From an uncultured Prevotellaceae bacterium (GTDB taxonomy: Bacteria; Bacteroidota; Bacteroidia; Bacteroidales; Bacteroidaceae): a stretch of 64,000 nucleotides of DNA. Of this stretch, positions 28,305-37,866 are shown one piece after another. Both the position numbers and the translations under genes were made by a program. The notes below the pieces were generated by a model. It saw nothing but the letters and a program-made list of their open reading frames with translations, searched no databases and had not been told where the DNA came from. The stretch spans positions 1-64,000 of the forward strand of contig CAMIYC010000012.1 in the NCBI GenBank assembly GCA_946402905.1, written 5' to 3'. Each line of letters starts with the position of its first letter. The stretch's first letter is position 1.

Positions 28305-30105
28305 AATAGTGCAATTTGTTTCGTTTTGATATAATTTGTTTGGTCGAGTTTTTAGAGAATATGGGTCCCTTGGAGTTGATGACATTGTCGGTCAGGGTCA
28401 CCTGTCCTGGATGCACAAAGAGTGAGCGAGATACAGTTTTTGCGTCAATGATACAATGGCTTAATGTGAGTTTCATGTGTTTGCTCCTTGTCATCTCAGT
28501 GTTGATGATGCCGGATGATGTGACATGGAACTTACAATGGTCGAAAGACAAATTCACCCCCGAACCGATAATAATATAGTTGTTAGTGGTAAGTTTCCCA
28601 TTGTTTGTCAATGTCTTATCGTAGATCTGCCTGAAAGTGCAGTTGCGGAAATGCTGGTGCTGGCCTCCGGCACCCTGTACCATACGTGCTCCTTCTATAA
28701 TACAATTGTCATAAAATATACTGTCGGGGCAGGTGCTGCTGTTTTGAGATCCGCCATGATGTGTCAGCATGACAGAGGTGTACGGGCCACCCTGCCTGAA
28801 ACGGCTGTTGGTGACGAATAATCCTCTCAGTCGGCTCTGCCCGTAAAATATATGCATCCCACCGCCAATCAAGTCAGCCTGGGTCAGGTCGGCATGGTTG
28901 ATATGACATCCATGAACTCCGGCCAGTACATTCTGTGTGAAATCAGTTGACTTCCATCCGTCAATCCGGATGTTACTGCTGATGTCGTCCATTCCTTTAG
29001 ACTTGATGATAAAATCGTGAGAGAGTCCTTTGAAAGACAAGTTCTGAAAAGAAATGTTTTTGCAATTATAAATGCCGAAAGCTACAAAACGTGAATCAGA
29101 ACTGTCAAATCTGAAATGTCCTTTAGGGGCACCGTCATCCCTGTCTCTCAGAGCTTTAAAGTTTAAGTCCTTTATTGTGCCGTTGGCGCATTGGTACATC
29201 CATGCCCAACATGTCTGAGAGAAATTCACAGGTGATCCTTTGCTGTGGCTACGTACGAAAATGGTGGCATGATTGCCGTCGAACTGAAAATCGTGAAGTC
29301 CTCTCCAGTATGTTTTGCTGATGCCGTTGGTGGGCATCCCTTTCATATAATAAACCGTATTGCGCAGTTTCACGTTGCCCTGGCCCATCTGGATGGCTTT
29401 CGAGATGGCCATACCATCATCCGTCATCGTAGAGTCGATATCTATCATCTGCCCGTCCTTAAAGAACGTGGTGCTGCGGGTCTGAAGATTGGAGAAGAGG
29501 ACATCTGTACGGGCTTTGTCCGTCTTTGGGTCGTTCCATTGATCAACGTTCTTCCATTTATTGAAATATAATCCATTCACACAGATGACAAAGCAGCGTC
29601 TTTTTACATCATAAAACACATCGTTGGTAGTATGCTTTGGCGTAAAAGTCCAGAGAGTCTGATTAACAATGTGTGATGATGGATATGCTATTTTTATTGG
29701 GGGCTGGTTTGGTTGTATGGTTATGTCGCTAATGGTGTCGTTATAACATCTCAGAGGTTTGTCGTAATAATTGACACCGTTGCCTTTGGCGCCAAACCAT
29801 TCTGGGCGAGCTGCCATGGTCCATGAGCCTTTTACTTTTAGTTGGTCTCCAAATATTTGTTCTTTTTCACCTGCTTGGATGTATGTGTTCTGGCCGATGA
29901 TGATGCCATTATTGATCAGTCCTCCTGAAAAAATGATTTTCTTATTTACAGGAAGATAGAGGGTGCGATTCTGCAAGTCTATAGATTCATTTATATGGAC
30001 AACCGTCTCCGATTGACTTAAAAGAGACTTTATGGGGTCAGATTGCTGACACCATGTCTTCAATGGGACAAAAATGATAAAGAGAATGTATAGAAGTCTT
30101 TTCAT
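28294..30105 (-). CDS. Secreted right-handed beta-helix protein
   Basis: A 603-aa exported protein (signal peptide about 1-20, ending WCQQ). The body has repeated short beta-strand units with stacked Asn, Ile and Val positions, as in pectate-lyase-like right-handed parallel beta-helices (for example NCKNISFQNLSFKGLSHDFIIK-type turns, about 345-365). No complete polysaccharide-lyase active site is evident to me. Such proteins in capsule loci can bind or cleave the polysaccharide. It follows fcl beyond a terminator (30112-30150) and overlaps the acyltransferase start. Its last six residues differ from those of the duplicated fragment at 27022-27231, showing that the 3' end was replaced by recombination. 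Confidence 0.75.
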   Translation of the reverse strand: MKRLLYILFIIFVPLKTWCQQSDPIKSLLSQSETVVHINESIDLQNRTLYLPVNKKIIFSGGLINNGIIIGQNTYIQAGEKEQIFGDQLKVKGSWTMAARPEWFGAKGNGVNYYDKPLRCYNDTISDITIQPNQPPIKIAYPSSHIVNQTLWTFTPKHTTNDVFYDVKRRCFVICVNGLYFNKWKNVDQWNDPKTDKARTDVLFSNLQTRSTTFFKDGQMIDIDSTMTDDGMAISKAIQMGQGNVKLRNTVYYMKGMPTNGISKTYWRGLHDFQFDGNHATIFVRSHSKGSPVNFSQTCWAWMYQCANGTIKDLNFKALRDRDDGAPKGHFRFDSSDSRFVAFGIYNCKNISFQNLSFKGLSHDFIIKSKGMDDISSNIRIDGWKSTDFTQNVLAGVHGCHINHADLTQADLIGGGMHIFYGQSRLRGLFVTNSRFRQGGPYTSVMLTHHGGSQNSSTCPDSIFYDNCIIEGARMVQGAGGQHQHFRNCTFRQIYDKTLTNNGKLTTNNYIIIGSGVNLSFDHCKFHVTSSGIINTEMTRSKHMKLTLSHCIIDAKTVSRSLFVHPGQVTLTDNVINSKGPIFSKNSTKQIISKRNKLHYYEL

Positions 30106-30111
30106 TTTATA

Positions 30112-30150
30112 AAAAGAAAAAAGAGAACACTACATTGAGGTTCTCCCTTT
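30112..30150 (-). terminator. Terminator at the end of the polysaccharide operon
   Basis: On the minus strand GAGAAC and GTTCTC (arms 30145-30140 and 30128-30123) form a short stem followed by TTTTTTCTTTTT. It lies a few bases after the fcl stop codon and separates the main operon from the beta-helix gene. Confidence 0.6.
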
Positions 30151-30156
30151 TTCTTC

Positions 30157-31260
30157 CTATGCTGTATGATGGTTGATACAGATGCCCTGCTGATACCATT
30201 GATAGAGGCGGTGTATGCCCTCGTCGATTTCCACCTGGTGATGCCATCCGAGCTGGTGGAGCTTGCTCACGTCGATGAGTTTGCGCGGCGTGCCGTCGGG
30301 TTTGGAAGCGTCCCATTGCAATTTGCCTTTGAATCCGATCTCAGCCACCACTTTCTCGGCCAGTGAGCGGATGGTGAGTTCCTTGCCTGTGCCCACATTG
30401 ATGTGGCAGTTGCGCACCTCTGGGTTGGCAGGATCGTAAGTGTCCTTGAAGTCCACATTCAGCAGTACATGCACGCTGGCGTCGGCCATGTCCTCGCTCC
30501 ACAAGAACTCGCGCAGTGGCGATCCTGTGCCCCAGAGCGTCACCGCTTCGGGTGTGATGCCGTATTTGGCCAGCACTGTGAGTATCTCGTCGTCGGAGTT
30601 GCTGCCGCAGACCCCTTCCACAGGTCTCAGGTCGAGGTCTTTGCGCACAGCCGTCCAGTCTTGCTCATTGAGGCATTTGGCGAGATACACTTTGCGTATC
30701 ATGGCCGGCAGCACATGGCTGTTCTCGAGATGGAAGTTGTCGTTGGGTCCATAGAGGTTGGTGGGCATGACAGCGATGTAGTTGCAGCCGTATTGCAGGC
30801 TGAAGCTCTCGCACATCTTCAGTCCTGCAATCTTGGCGATGGCATACGGCTCGTTGGTGTATTCCAGGGGGGAGGTGAGCAGTGCATCCTCGCGCATCGG
30901 CTGCTGAGCCATGCGCGGATAGATACAGGTGCTGCCTAAGAAGAGGAGTTTCTTGACCCCATGACGGTAGCTCTCGCCTATGACATTCTGCTGTATCTGC
31001 AGATTTTGGTAAATGAAGTCGGCACGATAGCGCAGGTTGGCCATGATGCCTCCCACGTGGGCTGCCGCGAGCACGACAGCATCGGGCTGCTCCTGGTCGA
31101 AGAACTGCCTGACGGCCACTGGGTCGAGCAAGTCGAGCTGCTGATGAGTCCTGCCCACCAGGCGGTTGTATCCCCTGCTGAGGAGATTATTCCAAATAGC
31201 CGACCCCACAAGTCCGCGGTGGCCGGCTACGTATATCTTGGCGTTTTTGTCTAAAGTCAT
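30157..31260 (-). CDS. fcl: GDP-L-fucose synthase
   Basis: A 367-aa extended short-chain dehydrogenase that converts GDP-4-keto-6-deoxy-mannose to GDP-L-fucose by epimerisation at C3 and C5 and NADPH-dependent reduction. Visible are the cofactor motif GHRGLVGSA (13-21), the catalytic Ser in FLGSTCIYP and the Tyr-Lys pair in YAIAKIAGLK, all as in the WcaG/Fcl family. The length is slightly above the usual 310-320 because of an insertion around the middle, a form seen in Bacteroidetes. It is the last gene of the 20-gene operon, directly after gmd (22 nt), and closes the GDP-fucose pathway begun by manC and gmd. Confidence 0.95.
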   Translation of the reverse strand: MTLDKNAKIYVAGHRGLVGSAIWNNLLSRGYNRLVGRTHQQLDLLDPVAVRQFFDQEQPDAVVLAAAHVGGIMANLRYRADFIYQNLQIQQNVIGESYRHGVKKLLFLGSTCIYPRMAQQPMREDALLTSPLEYTNEPYAIAKIAGLKMCESFSLQYGCNYIAVMPTNLYGPNDNFHLENSHVLPAMIRKVYLAKCLNEQDWTAVRKDLDLRPVEGVCGSNSDDEILTVLAKYGITPEAVTLWGTGSPLREFLWSEDMADASVHVLLNVDFKDTYDPANPEVRNCHINVGTGKELTIRSLAEKVVAEIGFKGKLQWDASKPDGTPRKLIDVSKLHQLGWHHQVEIDEGIHRLYQWYQQGICINHHTA

Positions 31261-31282
31261 CGTATGTCGATTTTTGGGTATG

Positions 31283-32368
31283 TTATTCAGGCATCTGAGC
31301 TTTGAGGTATAGTTTTTTCACGAATTTCATGTCGTGCTCCACCATGATGCGGATGAGATCGGCAAATGAGGTCTTGCGCGGATTCCATCCCAGGCGCTCG
31401 CGGGCTTTAGTGGGGTCACCGAGCAGTTGTTCCACCTCTGCCGGCCGGAAATACTTGGGGTCGACCTCCACGAGTGTACGCCCCGTGGCCTTGTCGATGC
31501 CTTTCTCGTTGACACCCTCGCCATGCCATTCGAGATGGATACCCACGGCCTCGAAAGCCAGGGTGGCGAACTCCCTCACGCTGTGATACTCACCGGTGGC
31601 GATGACGAAGTCGTCGGGCTGTGGCTGTTGCAGCATGAGCCACATACACTCCACATAGTCACGTGCATAGCCCCAGTCGCGCAGTGCGTTCATATTGCCC
31701 AGGTAGAGTTTGTCTTGAAATCCCTGTGCGATGCGTGCGGCAGCGAGTGTGATCTTGCGTGTGACGAAAGTCTCACCACGCCGTTCGCTCTCATGATTGA
31801 ACAGGATGCCGTTGCAGCAAAACATGCCATAGCTCTCGCGGTAGTTTTTGATGATCCAGTATCCATAGAGTTTGGCTACACCGTATGGAGACCTCGGATA
31901 GAAAGGCGTAGTCTCTCTCTGAGGCACCTCCTGCACCAGTCCGAAGAGTTCGGAGGTAGATGCCTGGTAGATGCGGCATTTCTTCTCCAGTCCGCAGATC
32001 CTGACGGCTTCGAGCAGCCGGAGCACGCCTACGGCGTCGGTGTCGGCGGTGTATTCCGGTACGTCGAACGACACCTTGACATGGCTCTGTGCGGCCAGGT
32101 TGTAGATCTCAGTGGGCTGCACCTCTCCGATGATTCGTATCAGCGACGAAGAGTCGGTCATGTCGGCCCAGTGGAGGTTGACCAGTCTTTGTTTTTTCAT
32201 GTCTCTCACCCATTCATCGAGATAGAGGTGCTCAATGCGACCTGTGTTGAACGATGAGGAGCGTCGGAGCAGTCCGTGCACCTCATATCCTTTTTCGATC
32301 AGGAATTCGGCGAGGAAAGAGCCGTCCTGACCTGTAATGCCTGTGATGAGTGCTATCTTTTTGTCCAT
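31283..32368 (-). CDS. gmd: GDP-mannose 4,6-dehydratase
   Basis: A 361-aa enzyme of the extended SDR class that converts GDP-D-mannose to GDP-4-keto-6-deoxy-D-mannose using tightly bound NADP. Visible are the N-terminal [14 protein letters not shown] (8-21), QASTSELFG with the catalytic Thr/Glu region, and [11 protein letters not shown] with the Tyr and Lys. The length and order are typical of the family. It starts 6 nt before the manC stop region and is followed by fcl, forming the standard GDP-L-fucose trio. The fucose would feed the glycosyltransferases of this locus, including the fucosyltransferase-like gene at the right edge. Confidence 0.96.
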   Translation of the reverse strand: MDKKIALITGITGQDGSFLAEFLIEKGYEVHGLLRRSSSFNTGRIEHLYLDEWVRDMKKQRLVNLHWADMTDSSSLIRIIGEVQPTEIYNLAAQSHVKVSFDVPEYTADTDAVGVLRLLEAVRICGLEKKCRIYQASTSELFGLVQEVPQRETTPFYPRSPYGVAKLYGYWIIKNYRESYGMFCCNGILFNHESERRGETFVTRKITLAAARIAQGFQDKLYLGNMNALRDWGYARDYVECMWLMLQQPQPDDFVIATGEYHSVREFATLAFEAVGIHLEWHGEGVNEKGIDKATGRTLVEVDPKYFRPAEVEQLLGDPTKARERLGWNPRKTSFADLIRIMVEHDMKFVKKLYLKAQMPE

Positions 32369-32374
32369 AGTGTC

Positions 32375-33439
32375 TTATTCTTCAGAAAATTGTGAAATAC
32401 GTTGTTCTTCGCTTAATTTACAGATGAGCAGAGTGTCGTCTTTCTCTGCGATGATGTATCCGTCGAGTCCCTGCACCACCACTTTTTTCTCCTCTAAGGT
32501 ATGGATGATGCAGTTGTGTGTGTCGAACACCTTGATGTTGGCACCGATCTTGCTGTTGCCATAAAGGTCTTTCTGACTCTGGATGAGCAGCGACCCCCAA
32601 GTGCCCAGGTCGCTCCATCCGAAATCGGCCGGGCATACGAAGATCTCCGAAGCCTTCTCCATGATGGCATAGTCGACGGAGATGCTCTCACACTCAGGAT
32701 ATCTGAGGTCGATCTGCGCTTGCTCCTCGGGCGTGCCGTAAATGGGCATCATGTTTTCGAATATCTTCGACATGGCAGGCATGTAGATGCGGAAGGCATT
32801 GACGATGGTGCTGACATTCCATATGAAGATACCAGCATTCCAGAAATAACTCTTGTTGCGGATATACTTGAGTGCTGTCTCCGCGTCGGGTTTCTCGCGG
32901 AAGGAGTCGACCCGGAAGATCTCATTGTTGCGTGCGCTGCTCGTTGTCAGGTCGGCCTGTATGTAGCCGTATCCCGTCTCAGGTCGGGTGGGTTTCATGC
33001 CGAGCGTGACGATGGCGTCGGTCTCGCCAGTGAATCTCAGGCACATTTTGATCACGCGTCGGAATTCGCTGCCGTTGGTCACGATATGGTCGCTTGGGGT
33101 GACCACAACATTGGCCTTGGGATCCTTCTTCTTGATACGCCAGCTGACGTATGCGATACAAGGCGCAGTGTTGCGTCGGCAGGGCTCGCACAAGATGTTC
33201 TCTACCGGTATCTCAGGCAATTGTTCGTGCACCAGCTGTGCGTATTTGGCATTGGTGACCACCCATGTGTTTTCTGTCTTGCAGATGCCTTCAAACCGGT
33301 CGTAAGTCAGTTGCAGGAGCGACCGGCCTACACCCAGTACGTCGATGAATTGCTTGGGACGCTCTGTGGTGCTCATCGGCCAGAATCGGCTTCCTATACC
33401 TCCGGCCATGATCACAAGATGATTGTTAGTTGCTGCCAT
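32375..33439 (-). CDS. manC: Mannose-1-phosphate guanylyltransferase
   Basis: A 354-aa nucleotidyltransferase that makes GDP-mannose from mannose-1-phosphate and GTP. The N-terminal signature AGGIGSRFWPMSTTERPKQF (12-31) contains the nucleotide-binding loop and the conserved Lys, and SDHI lies in VTPSDHIV. Unlike the two-domain ManC/AlgA it has no C-terminal phosphomannose isomerase domain, the usual short form in Bacteroidetes. It precedes gmd in the operon and supplies the precursor for GDP-fucose and possibly for mannose in the polymer. Confidence 0.94.
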   Translation of the reverse strand: MAATNNHLVIMAGGIGSRFWPMSTTERPKQFIDVLGVGRSLLQLTYDRFEGICKTENTWVVTNAKYAQLVHEQLPEIPVENILCEPCRRNTAPCIAYVSWRIKKKDPKANVVVTPSDHIVTNGSEFRRVIKMCLRFTGETDAIVTLGMKPTRPETGYGYIQADLTTSSARNNEIFRVDSFREKPDAETALKYIRNKSYFWNAGIFIWNVSTIVNAFRIYMPAMSKIFENMMPIYGTPEEQAQIDLRYPECESISVDYAIMEKASEIFVCPADFGWSDLGTWGSLLIQSQKDLYGNSKIGANIKVFDTHNCIIHTLEEKKVVVQGLDGYIIAEKDDTLLICKLSEEQRISQFSEE

Positions 33440-33466
33440 GTCTGGTTTTTTTATTAAGGTGTCAGT

Positions 33467-34846
33467 TTATCGGATAATCTCTATGGCCACTGAACCCGGC
33501 TTCATGCCCTGGGGCATAGTGACGGTCACCATGTCTCCTTGGACATGGCATTTCAGTCGCCTGCCGTCCTGCAGCAGTCTGACGCTTCTGCTGTTGCGCG
33601 GCTTGTTGTTCTTCCATGAGATCTGTGTGGGGAAAGGGCTCCCGTCCTGATGCCTGTAGATGGCGTATAACTTCTTGCCATCCTTGGAAGCTGTAAACCA
33701 GATGTCGCCGTCGTGATAATGGGCGGTCGGCACCGTGTTGTAGATAGCCTTTCCGTTGGCGCGCATCCATCGTCCGATCTCACTGAGCCGTTGTACGACC
33801 TCAGGCTGGATGATGCCTTCGGGTGTGGGTCCTACGCCCAGCACCATATTCCCTCCCTTGGCCACGATCTCGATGAGCGTGTTGATGACCTGTTGTGAAG
33901 TCTTCCACCTGGGATTCCGGACATATCCCCAGTCGTCGCTCAGTGGTATACAACTCTCCCAGGGATAGTCGAGCTGGGTGTCGGGTACGGTTCGCTCGGG
34001 AGTCTGGTAGTTTTCATAGGGTCCGTGGATGGTGCGGTCTACGATGATCAGACCCGGTTGATGGTTGCGTGCCATGCGTGCGATGCGGTCCATGTCGATG
34101 TCCTGGTGGTTTTCCGCGCACACCCATCCACCGTCGAGCCAGAGGATGTCTACCTGTCCGTACCGACTCATGATTTCCTCAATCTGGTTGTAGGTGAAGT
34201 CTTTGAATTGCTGCCATCGCCAGGGGTATTTCTTGATGGGGTAGTTGACATTCCTCCCTTTTGTGGGGTATACGTCCCACCAATAGTACTGCGAGTGCCA
34301 GTCGGGCTTTGAGAAGTAAGTGCCTGCCATGAAACCCTTCGCGCGGAAAGCCTCGAGCACATGTCTGAGCACATCCCGTCGGGGATGACCGGCGAAGGCA
34401 TGCCTTGCGATGGTGAAGTCGGTCTGCCGGCTGTCGTACATGCAGAACCCGTCGTGGTGCTTGGTGGTGAAGATGACATACTTCATCCCTGCATCGTGCA
34501 AGACCGAAGCCCATTGCTCAGGGTCGAAATCGACGGGATTGAACTGTTCGGCATGCCCCCAGTACCAGTCTTTGTACTGCTGATAGGTCATGGTGGTGTC
34601 GCGTGTGATCCAGTCCTCGTCGCAGATCGACCATGACTCCACGATGCCCGGCACGGCATACAGTCCCCAGTGTATCAGCACCCCGAACTTTTGGTCCTGC
34701 CAATGATGCAGACGCTCCACGACTTGCGCGTCGGCAGGCCACTGATAAGTGTCAGAGCGTTCATGCACGTTGCCTTGCGCACCGGCCCTGAATGCGCTCA
34801 GGGCCAGGATGAGGATGGTCAGTAAAAAGGTTCTGTAAGAGGACAT
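33467..34846 (-). CDS. Alpha-L-fucosidase, GH29, secreted
   Basis: A 459-aa exported hydrolase (signal peptide about 1-23, ending AGAQG) that cleaves alpha-linked L-fucose. The catalytic (beta/alpha)8 domain has the family start WQDQKFGVLIHWGLYAVPG, the segment FTTKHHDGFCMYDS, and the nucleophile Asp in DILWLDGGW. A beta-sandwich follows to the C-terminus. It sits within the operon that makes GDP-fucose, between a nucleotidyltransferase-family gene and manC. A secreted fucosidase encoded with a fucose-polymer pathway may trim the product or salvage host fucose. No fucokinase is present here, so direct re-use is not supported. Confidence 0.93.
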   Translation of the reverse strand: MSSYRTFLLTILILALSAFRAGAQGNVHERSDTYQWPADAQVVERLHHWQDQKFGVLIHWGLYAVPGIVESWSICDEDWITRDTTMTYQQYKDWYWGHAEQFNPVDFDPEQWASVLHDAGMKYVIFTTKHHDGFCMYDSRQTDFTIARHAFAGHPRRDVLRHVLEAFRAKGFMAGTYFSKPDWHSQYYWWDVYPTKGRNVNYPIKKYPWRWQQFKDFTYNQIEEIMSRYGQVDILWLDGGWVCAENHQDIDMDRIARMARNHQPGLIIVDRTIHGPYENYQTPERTVPDTQLDYPWESCIPLSDDWGYVRNPRWKTSQQVINTLIEIVAKGGNMVLGVGPTPEGIIQPEVVQRLSEIGRWMRANGKAIYNTVPTAHYHDGDIWFTASKDGKKLYAIYRHQDGSPFPTQISWKNNKPRNSRSVRLLQDGRRLKCHVQGDMVTVTMPQGMKPGSVAIEIIR

Positions 34847-34855
34847 GTGGCAGTG

Positions 34856-36001
34856 TCAATCGTCGTCTTCGTCGGCTACGCCATTGAAGTGCAATTGTAT
34901 GCTACGTCTGAGGTCCATGTAGGGCATCCAGATGGTCTCGCTTGGGTAATGAGACAGCAGGCGAAGGTTGAAGGACTCGAGGATCCAGAATCGCTTGAAG
35001 TGGTTGTGTGCCTTGGACATTCCGTTCAGACGTGTCTCGAATTTGCCGAAGTTGCCCCCCTCAAGTATCTCGTTGATGATAAAGAGTCCTTCTTTCTTGT
35101 CGGGTGAGACATATAAGTATTCCTCACTGAGTCCGAGCATCTCATGCAGGATGTATGCCATGGCCCGTGCGAATTTGTAAAGATGGAATCTCTTGAGCGT
35201 GGCAATGAGTTGCTTGTTGGCATCAGGGCTGATCCCGTCGTGCTTGCGTTTCTTCAGCAGGTAAAAATAGTCGATGACCTGACGGAGTCCCACCCCTCTC
35301 TTGATGAGGTGGCGGTACATGTGTATCAGCTGGTAGAGCGTGTTGAACTCATTGCTTGGGACGAAAAAGGAGTATCTCCCATCTGCCGAAGTGACTTTTC
35401 GCCCGAATTCAGTGGACTCCTTCTCTTTGAAATATTTCTGCAGCTTTTTGTTAGTGAATGGATTCTTCAGTGTAGACGGTGTGAAATGCACTTCTACCTC
35501 TGCGTCGCTGAACATGGGGAAGTCGACATGTATGCGGGTGGCATCCTTGCTGCTATAATACTTGGTGGTGAACTGGAGGATTTTCTCACGTCCGCCCTCC
35601 AGCCAGATGTCTATGTCGCCACAGGTGCGCATATATGGATCGGGATACATGAGTGCGTTGCCCTGACCTTTGAGGATACAGTTGCGAAATCCATTTTCCA
35701 GGAACCATTCCGACGCCTTTTGTGTGCGACCGAAGAGTGTGGTGTTGTTCTTCCTCAGCCGATGCCCCTCAAAGACCCATTCCATCACGTCCTCATCACT
35801 TGGCTTATTGCCCATGAAGTCGTCTTTTTTGAGCCTGCCGTTCTCCATGAGGATAGTGGGAAGGTACATTCCGATGATTGCATGTTTAGTAGCGAAGATG
35901 AGCAATTCGTGCCAGTTGATGTCTTTAATACATTCAGGTACGGGCTGGTCTTCGTTGAGGCAAAACCTCAGAAGTGCGAGGTAATTATTGGTTGGATCCA
36001 T
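34856..36001 (-). CDS. Nucleotidyltransferase-family protein (NTP_transf_5-like)
   Basis: A 381-aa protein of the polymerase-beta-like nucleotidyltransferase family found in polysaccharide loci (PF14907 type). The core has FRNCILKGQGNALMYPDP followed by TCGDIDIWLEGG (residues about 110-140), with the paired Asp residues expected to bind metal. The remainder is helical and ends in an unusual acidic tail. Members occur beside initiating glycosyltransferases, but their substrate is unknown as far as I know. Here the gene is 1 nt from the PglC-like sugar transferase upstream and precedes the fucosidase. A regulatory or sugar-modifying role is possible; I do not assign one. Confidence 0.72.
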   Translation of the reverse strand: MDPTNNYLALLRFCLNEDQPVPECIKDINWHELLIFATKHAIIGMYLPTILMENGRLKKDDFMGNKPSDEDVMEWVFEGHRLRKNNTTLFGRTQKASEWFLENGFRNCILKGQGNALMYPDPYMRTCGDIDIWLEGGREKILQFTTKYYSSKDATRIHVDFPMFSDAEVEVHFTPSTLKNPFTNKKLQKYFKEKESTEFGRKVTSADGRYSFFVPSNEFNTLYQLIHMYRHLIKRGVGLRQVIDYFYLLKKRKHDGISPDANKQLIATLKRFHLYKFARAMAYILHEMLGLSEEYLYVSPDKKEGLFIINEILEGGNFGKFETRLNGMSKAHNHFKRFWILESFNLRLLSHYPSETIWMPYMDLRRSIQLHFNGVADEDDD

Positions 36002-36002
36002 T

Positions 36003-36593
36003 TTAGTGCTTGATGATTTTGGCGAATGTGAGGAATATAATCTTGAAATATTCCTTAAGAGTCTGGTTGTTGATATACTGAAGGTTGTATTCTATCTTCT
36101 TAGGCATTATCTGCTCGATATACATTTTCTCAGGGTTGTCGGCCATGCCGAGGATGATGTTCTCTTCGGAGAAAGCGATAGAAGCATAGTCGGTGATACC
36201 AGGTTGGACACTGAGCACCACACGCTGCTCGGGTGTGTAAAGTCTGACATAGCGTTCCACCTCCGGTCTGGGCCCTACCAGGCTCATGTCTCCGATCAGC
36301 ACATTCCAGAGCTGGGGCAGTTCGTCCAGTTTGTATTTCCTCAGGATAAATCCCATCTTGGTGATGCGTGAGTCGTGCCCGCCTATGGTGATGAGAGTAC
36401 CCTTGTCGGAACCGACGCGCATGGTGCGGAATTTGAAGAGCCTGAAGGGTATGCCGTTTTTCCCGATGCGTTTCTGTGAGTAAAATCCCGGTCCTTTGCT
36501 GCTGATGCGTATGAGGATGTAGATCAGCAGCAATAAAGGCGATATCAGGATCAACCCGATCGCAGAGAGCAGTATGTCTACGAATCGTATCAT
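36003..36593 (-). CDS. Initiating phosphoglycosyl transferase (PglC-like)
   Basis: A 196-aa membrane-associated enzyme that moves a sugar-1-phosphate from a UDP-sugar to undecaprenyl phosphate, the first step of repeat-unit assembly. One N-terminal hydrophobic segment (about 5-27) precedes the catalytic domain with KFRTMRVGSD, then DELPQLWNVLIGDMSLVGP with RPE, as in the short PglC/WbaP C-terminal family. It overlaps the DegT aminotransferase upstream by 4 nt (ATGA coupling). A PglC-like transferase next to a DegT aminotransferase and a hexapeptide acyltransferase suggests that the first sugar is an N-acylated amino sugar; this is inference. Confidence 0.92.
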   Translation of the reverse strand: MIRFVDILLSAIGLILISPLLLLIYILIRISSKGPGFYSQKRIGKNGIPFRLFKFRTMRVGSDKGTLITIGGHDSRITKMGFILRKYKLDELPQLWNVLIGDMSLVGPRPEVERYVRLYTPEQRVVLSVQPGITDYASIAFSEENIILGMADNPEKMYIEQIMPKKIEYNLQYINNQTLKEYFKIIFLTFAKIIKH

Positions 36594-37816
36594 TCGGCCG
36601 TCGGCTGACTCTTGACGAGATGGTAGGCGTCGGTTACAGTTTTGATGACGAAGGCCACTTTCTCGTCGTCAAGTTGCGGATAGACAGGCAGTGAGATCTC
36701 ATTCTCGTAGTCGAGATAGGCCTGGGGGTAGTCTTTGATGTCGAAGCCCAGGTTTTTATAGTATGTGAGCATGGGCAGCGGCACGAAATGTACATTCACC
36801 GCCACGTCGTGCCTGGCGATCTCTGCTATCATGGCATCGCGTTGCGACTCAGTGAATCCCTTGACACGGAGCGCATAGACATGATATGATGTCTCTTTGC
36901 CGTTTTCGCGGCAGGGTGGCAGTATGGCCCAGTCGCATGCCGAGAAAGCGGCGTTGTATGCCTCATACACCCGCATTCGCTCTCGGAGCAGTTTGGGATA
37001 TTGGCGTATTTGCGCCAGTCCGATGGCTGCATTGATGTCGGCCATGTTGACTTTCATGCCTTGCCCTACGATGTCGTAGCGCCATCCTCCCGCCTGGCTC
37101 TTGGTGAATGCGTCTTTGGTCTGGCAGTTGAGAGACATCAGTCGCAAATCCTTGTAGAGTTGTTCGTTGTCGAATGGCAGCGGCATGTTGAAGCAGATCA
37201 TGCCCCCCTCGGCAGTGGTCACATTTTTCACGGCATGCAGTGAGTATACCGCGATGTCTGTCTCCGTGCCGTTGTTTTTGCCATTGTAGCGTGCGCCCAC
37301 GGAGTGGGCCGAGTCGCTCAGTACCAGGATCCTGCCCAACTTTTTCTGTATATCCGTTGCGGGCTGGAACAACTCCCTGATCTGTGGCTCCTTGACGAGG
37401 TCCATGATGGCATCGTAGTCGCAAGGGAATCCTGCGATATCCACGGGGATGATGGCCTTGGTCTTAGGTGTGATGGCTCTGCGGATGGCATCGACAGAGA
37501 TATTGAAGTCGGTTCCTGAGTCGGCCATCACGACCTTTGCCCCGGTCCATAGCGGAGCCATGGCCGTAGCGCAGTAGGTGTAGGCTGGGATGATGACTTC
37601 ATCGCCTGGCTGCACGCCAAACCATCTGAGGATCATCAATGCTCCGGAGCTCCAGGAGTTGACACCGAGGGCAGCCTGTGTGCCTGTCAGCTTGACAAAT
37701 TCCTGCTCCAGCGCTTTCACCTTCGGTCCTGTGGTGATCCATCCGGACCGCAGAGAGTCGACTACCTCGTTAACGACGGAGTCGTCTACATAGGGGGGCG
37801 AAAAAGGTATTTTCAT
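36590..37816 (-). CDS. DegT/DnrJ/EryC1-type sugar aminotransferase
   Basis: A 408-aa PLP-dependent enzyme that aminates a nucleotide-linked keto-sugar. Typical features are PFSPPYVDDSVVNEV and SGWITTGP at the start, the PLP contact SDSAHSVGA (167-175) and the Schiff-base Lys197 in HAVKNVTTAEGG. It fits the family that makes 4-amino (or 3-amino) sugars such as in bacillosamine, Fuc4N or Qui4N. No nucleotide-sugar 4,6-dehydratase other than gmd lies in the window, so the keto-sugar may come from elsewhere or be the GDP-linked gmd product. It is translationally coupled to the PglC-like gene. Confidence 0.92.
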   Translation of the reverse strand: MKIPFSPPYVDDSVVNEVVDSLRSGWITTGPKVKALEQEFVKLTGTQAALGVNSWSSGALMILRWFGVQPGDEVIIPAYTYCATAMAPLWTGAKVVMADSGTDFNISVDAIRRAITPKTKAIIPVDIAGFPCDYDAIMDLVKEPQIRELFQPATDIQKKLGRILVLSDSAHSVGARYNGKNNGTETDIAVYSLHAVKNVTTAEGGMICFNMPLPFDNEQLYKDLRLMSLNCQTKDAFTKSQAGGWRYDIVGQGMKVNMADINAAIGLAQIRQYPKLLRERMRVYEAYNAAFSACDWAILPPCRENGKETSYHVYALRVKGFTESQRDAMIAEIARHDVAVNVHFVPLPMLTYYKNLGFDIKDYPQAYLDYENEISLPVYPQLDDEKVAFVIKTVTDAYHLVKSQPTAE

Positions 37817-37866
37817 ATAGTGTATATTTTTATATTTATCGGGTTGATGTGACTATTATTGTCCTG

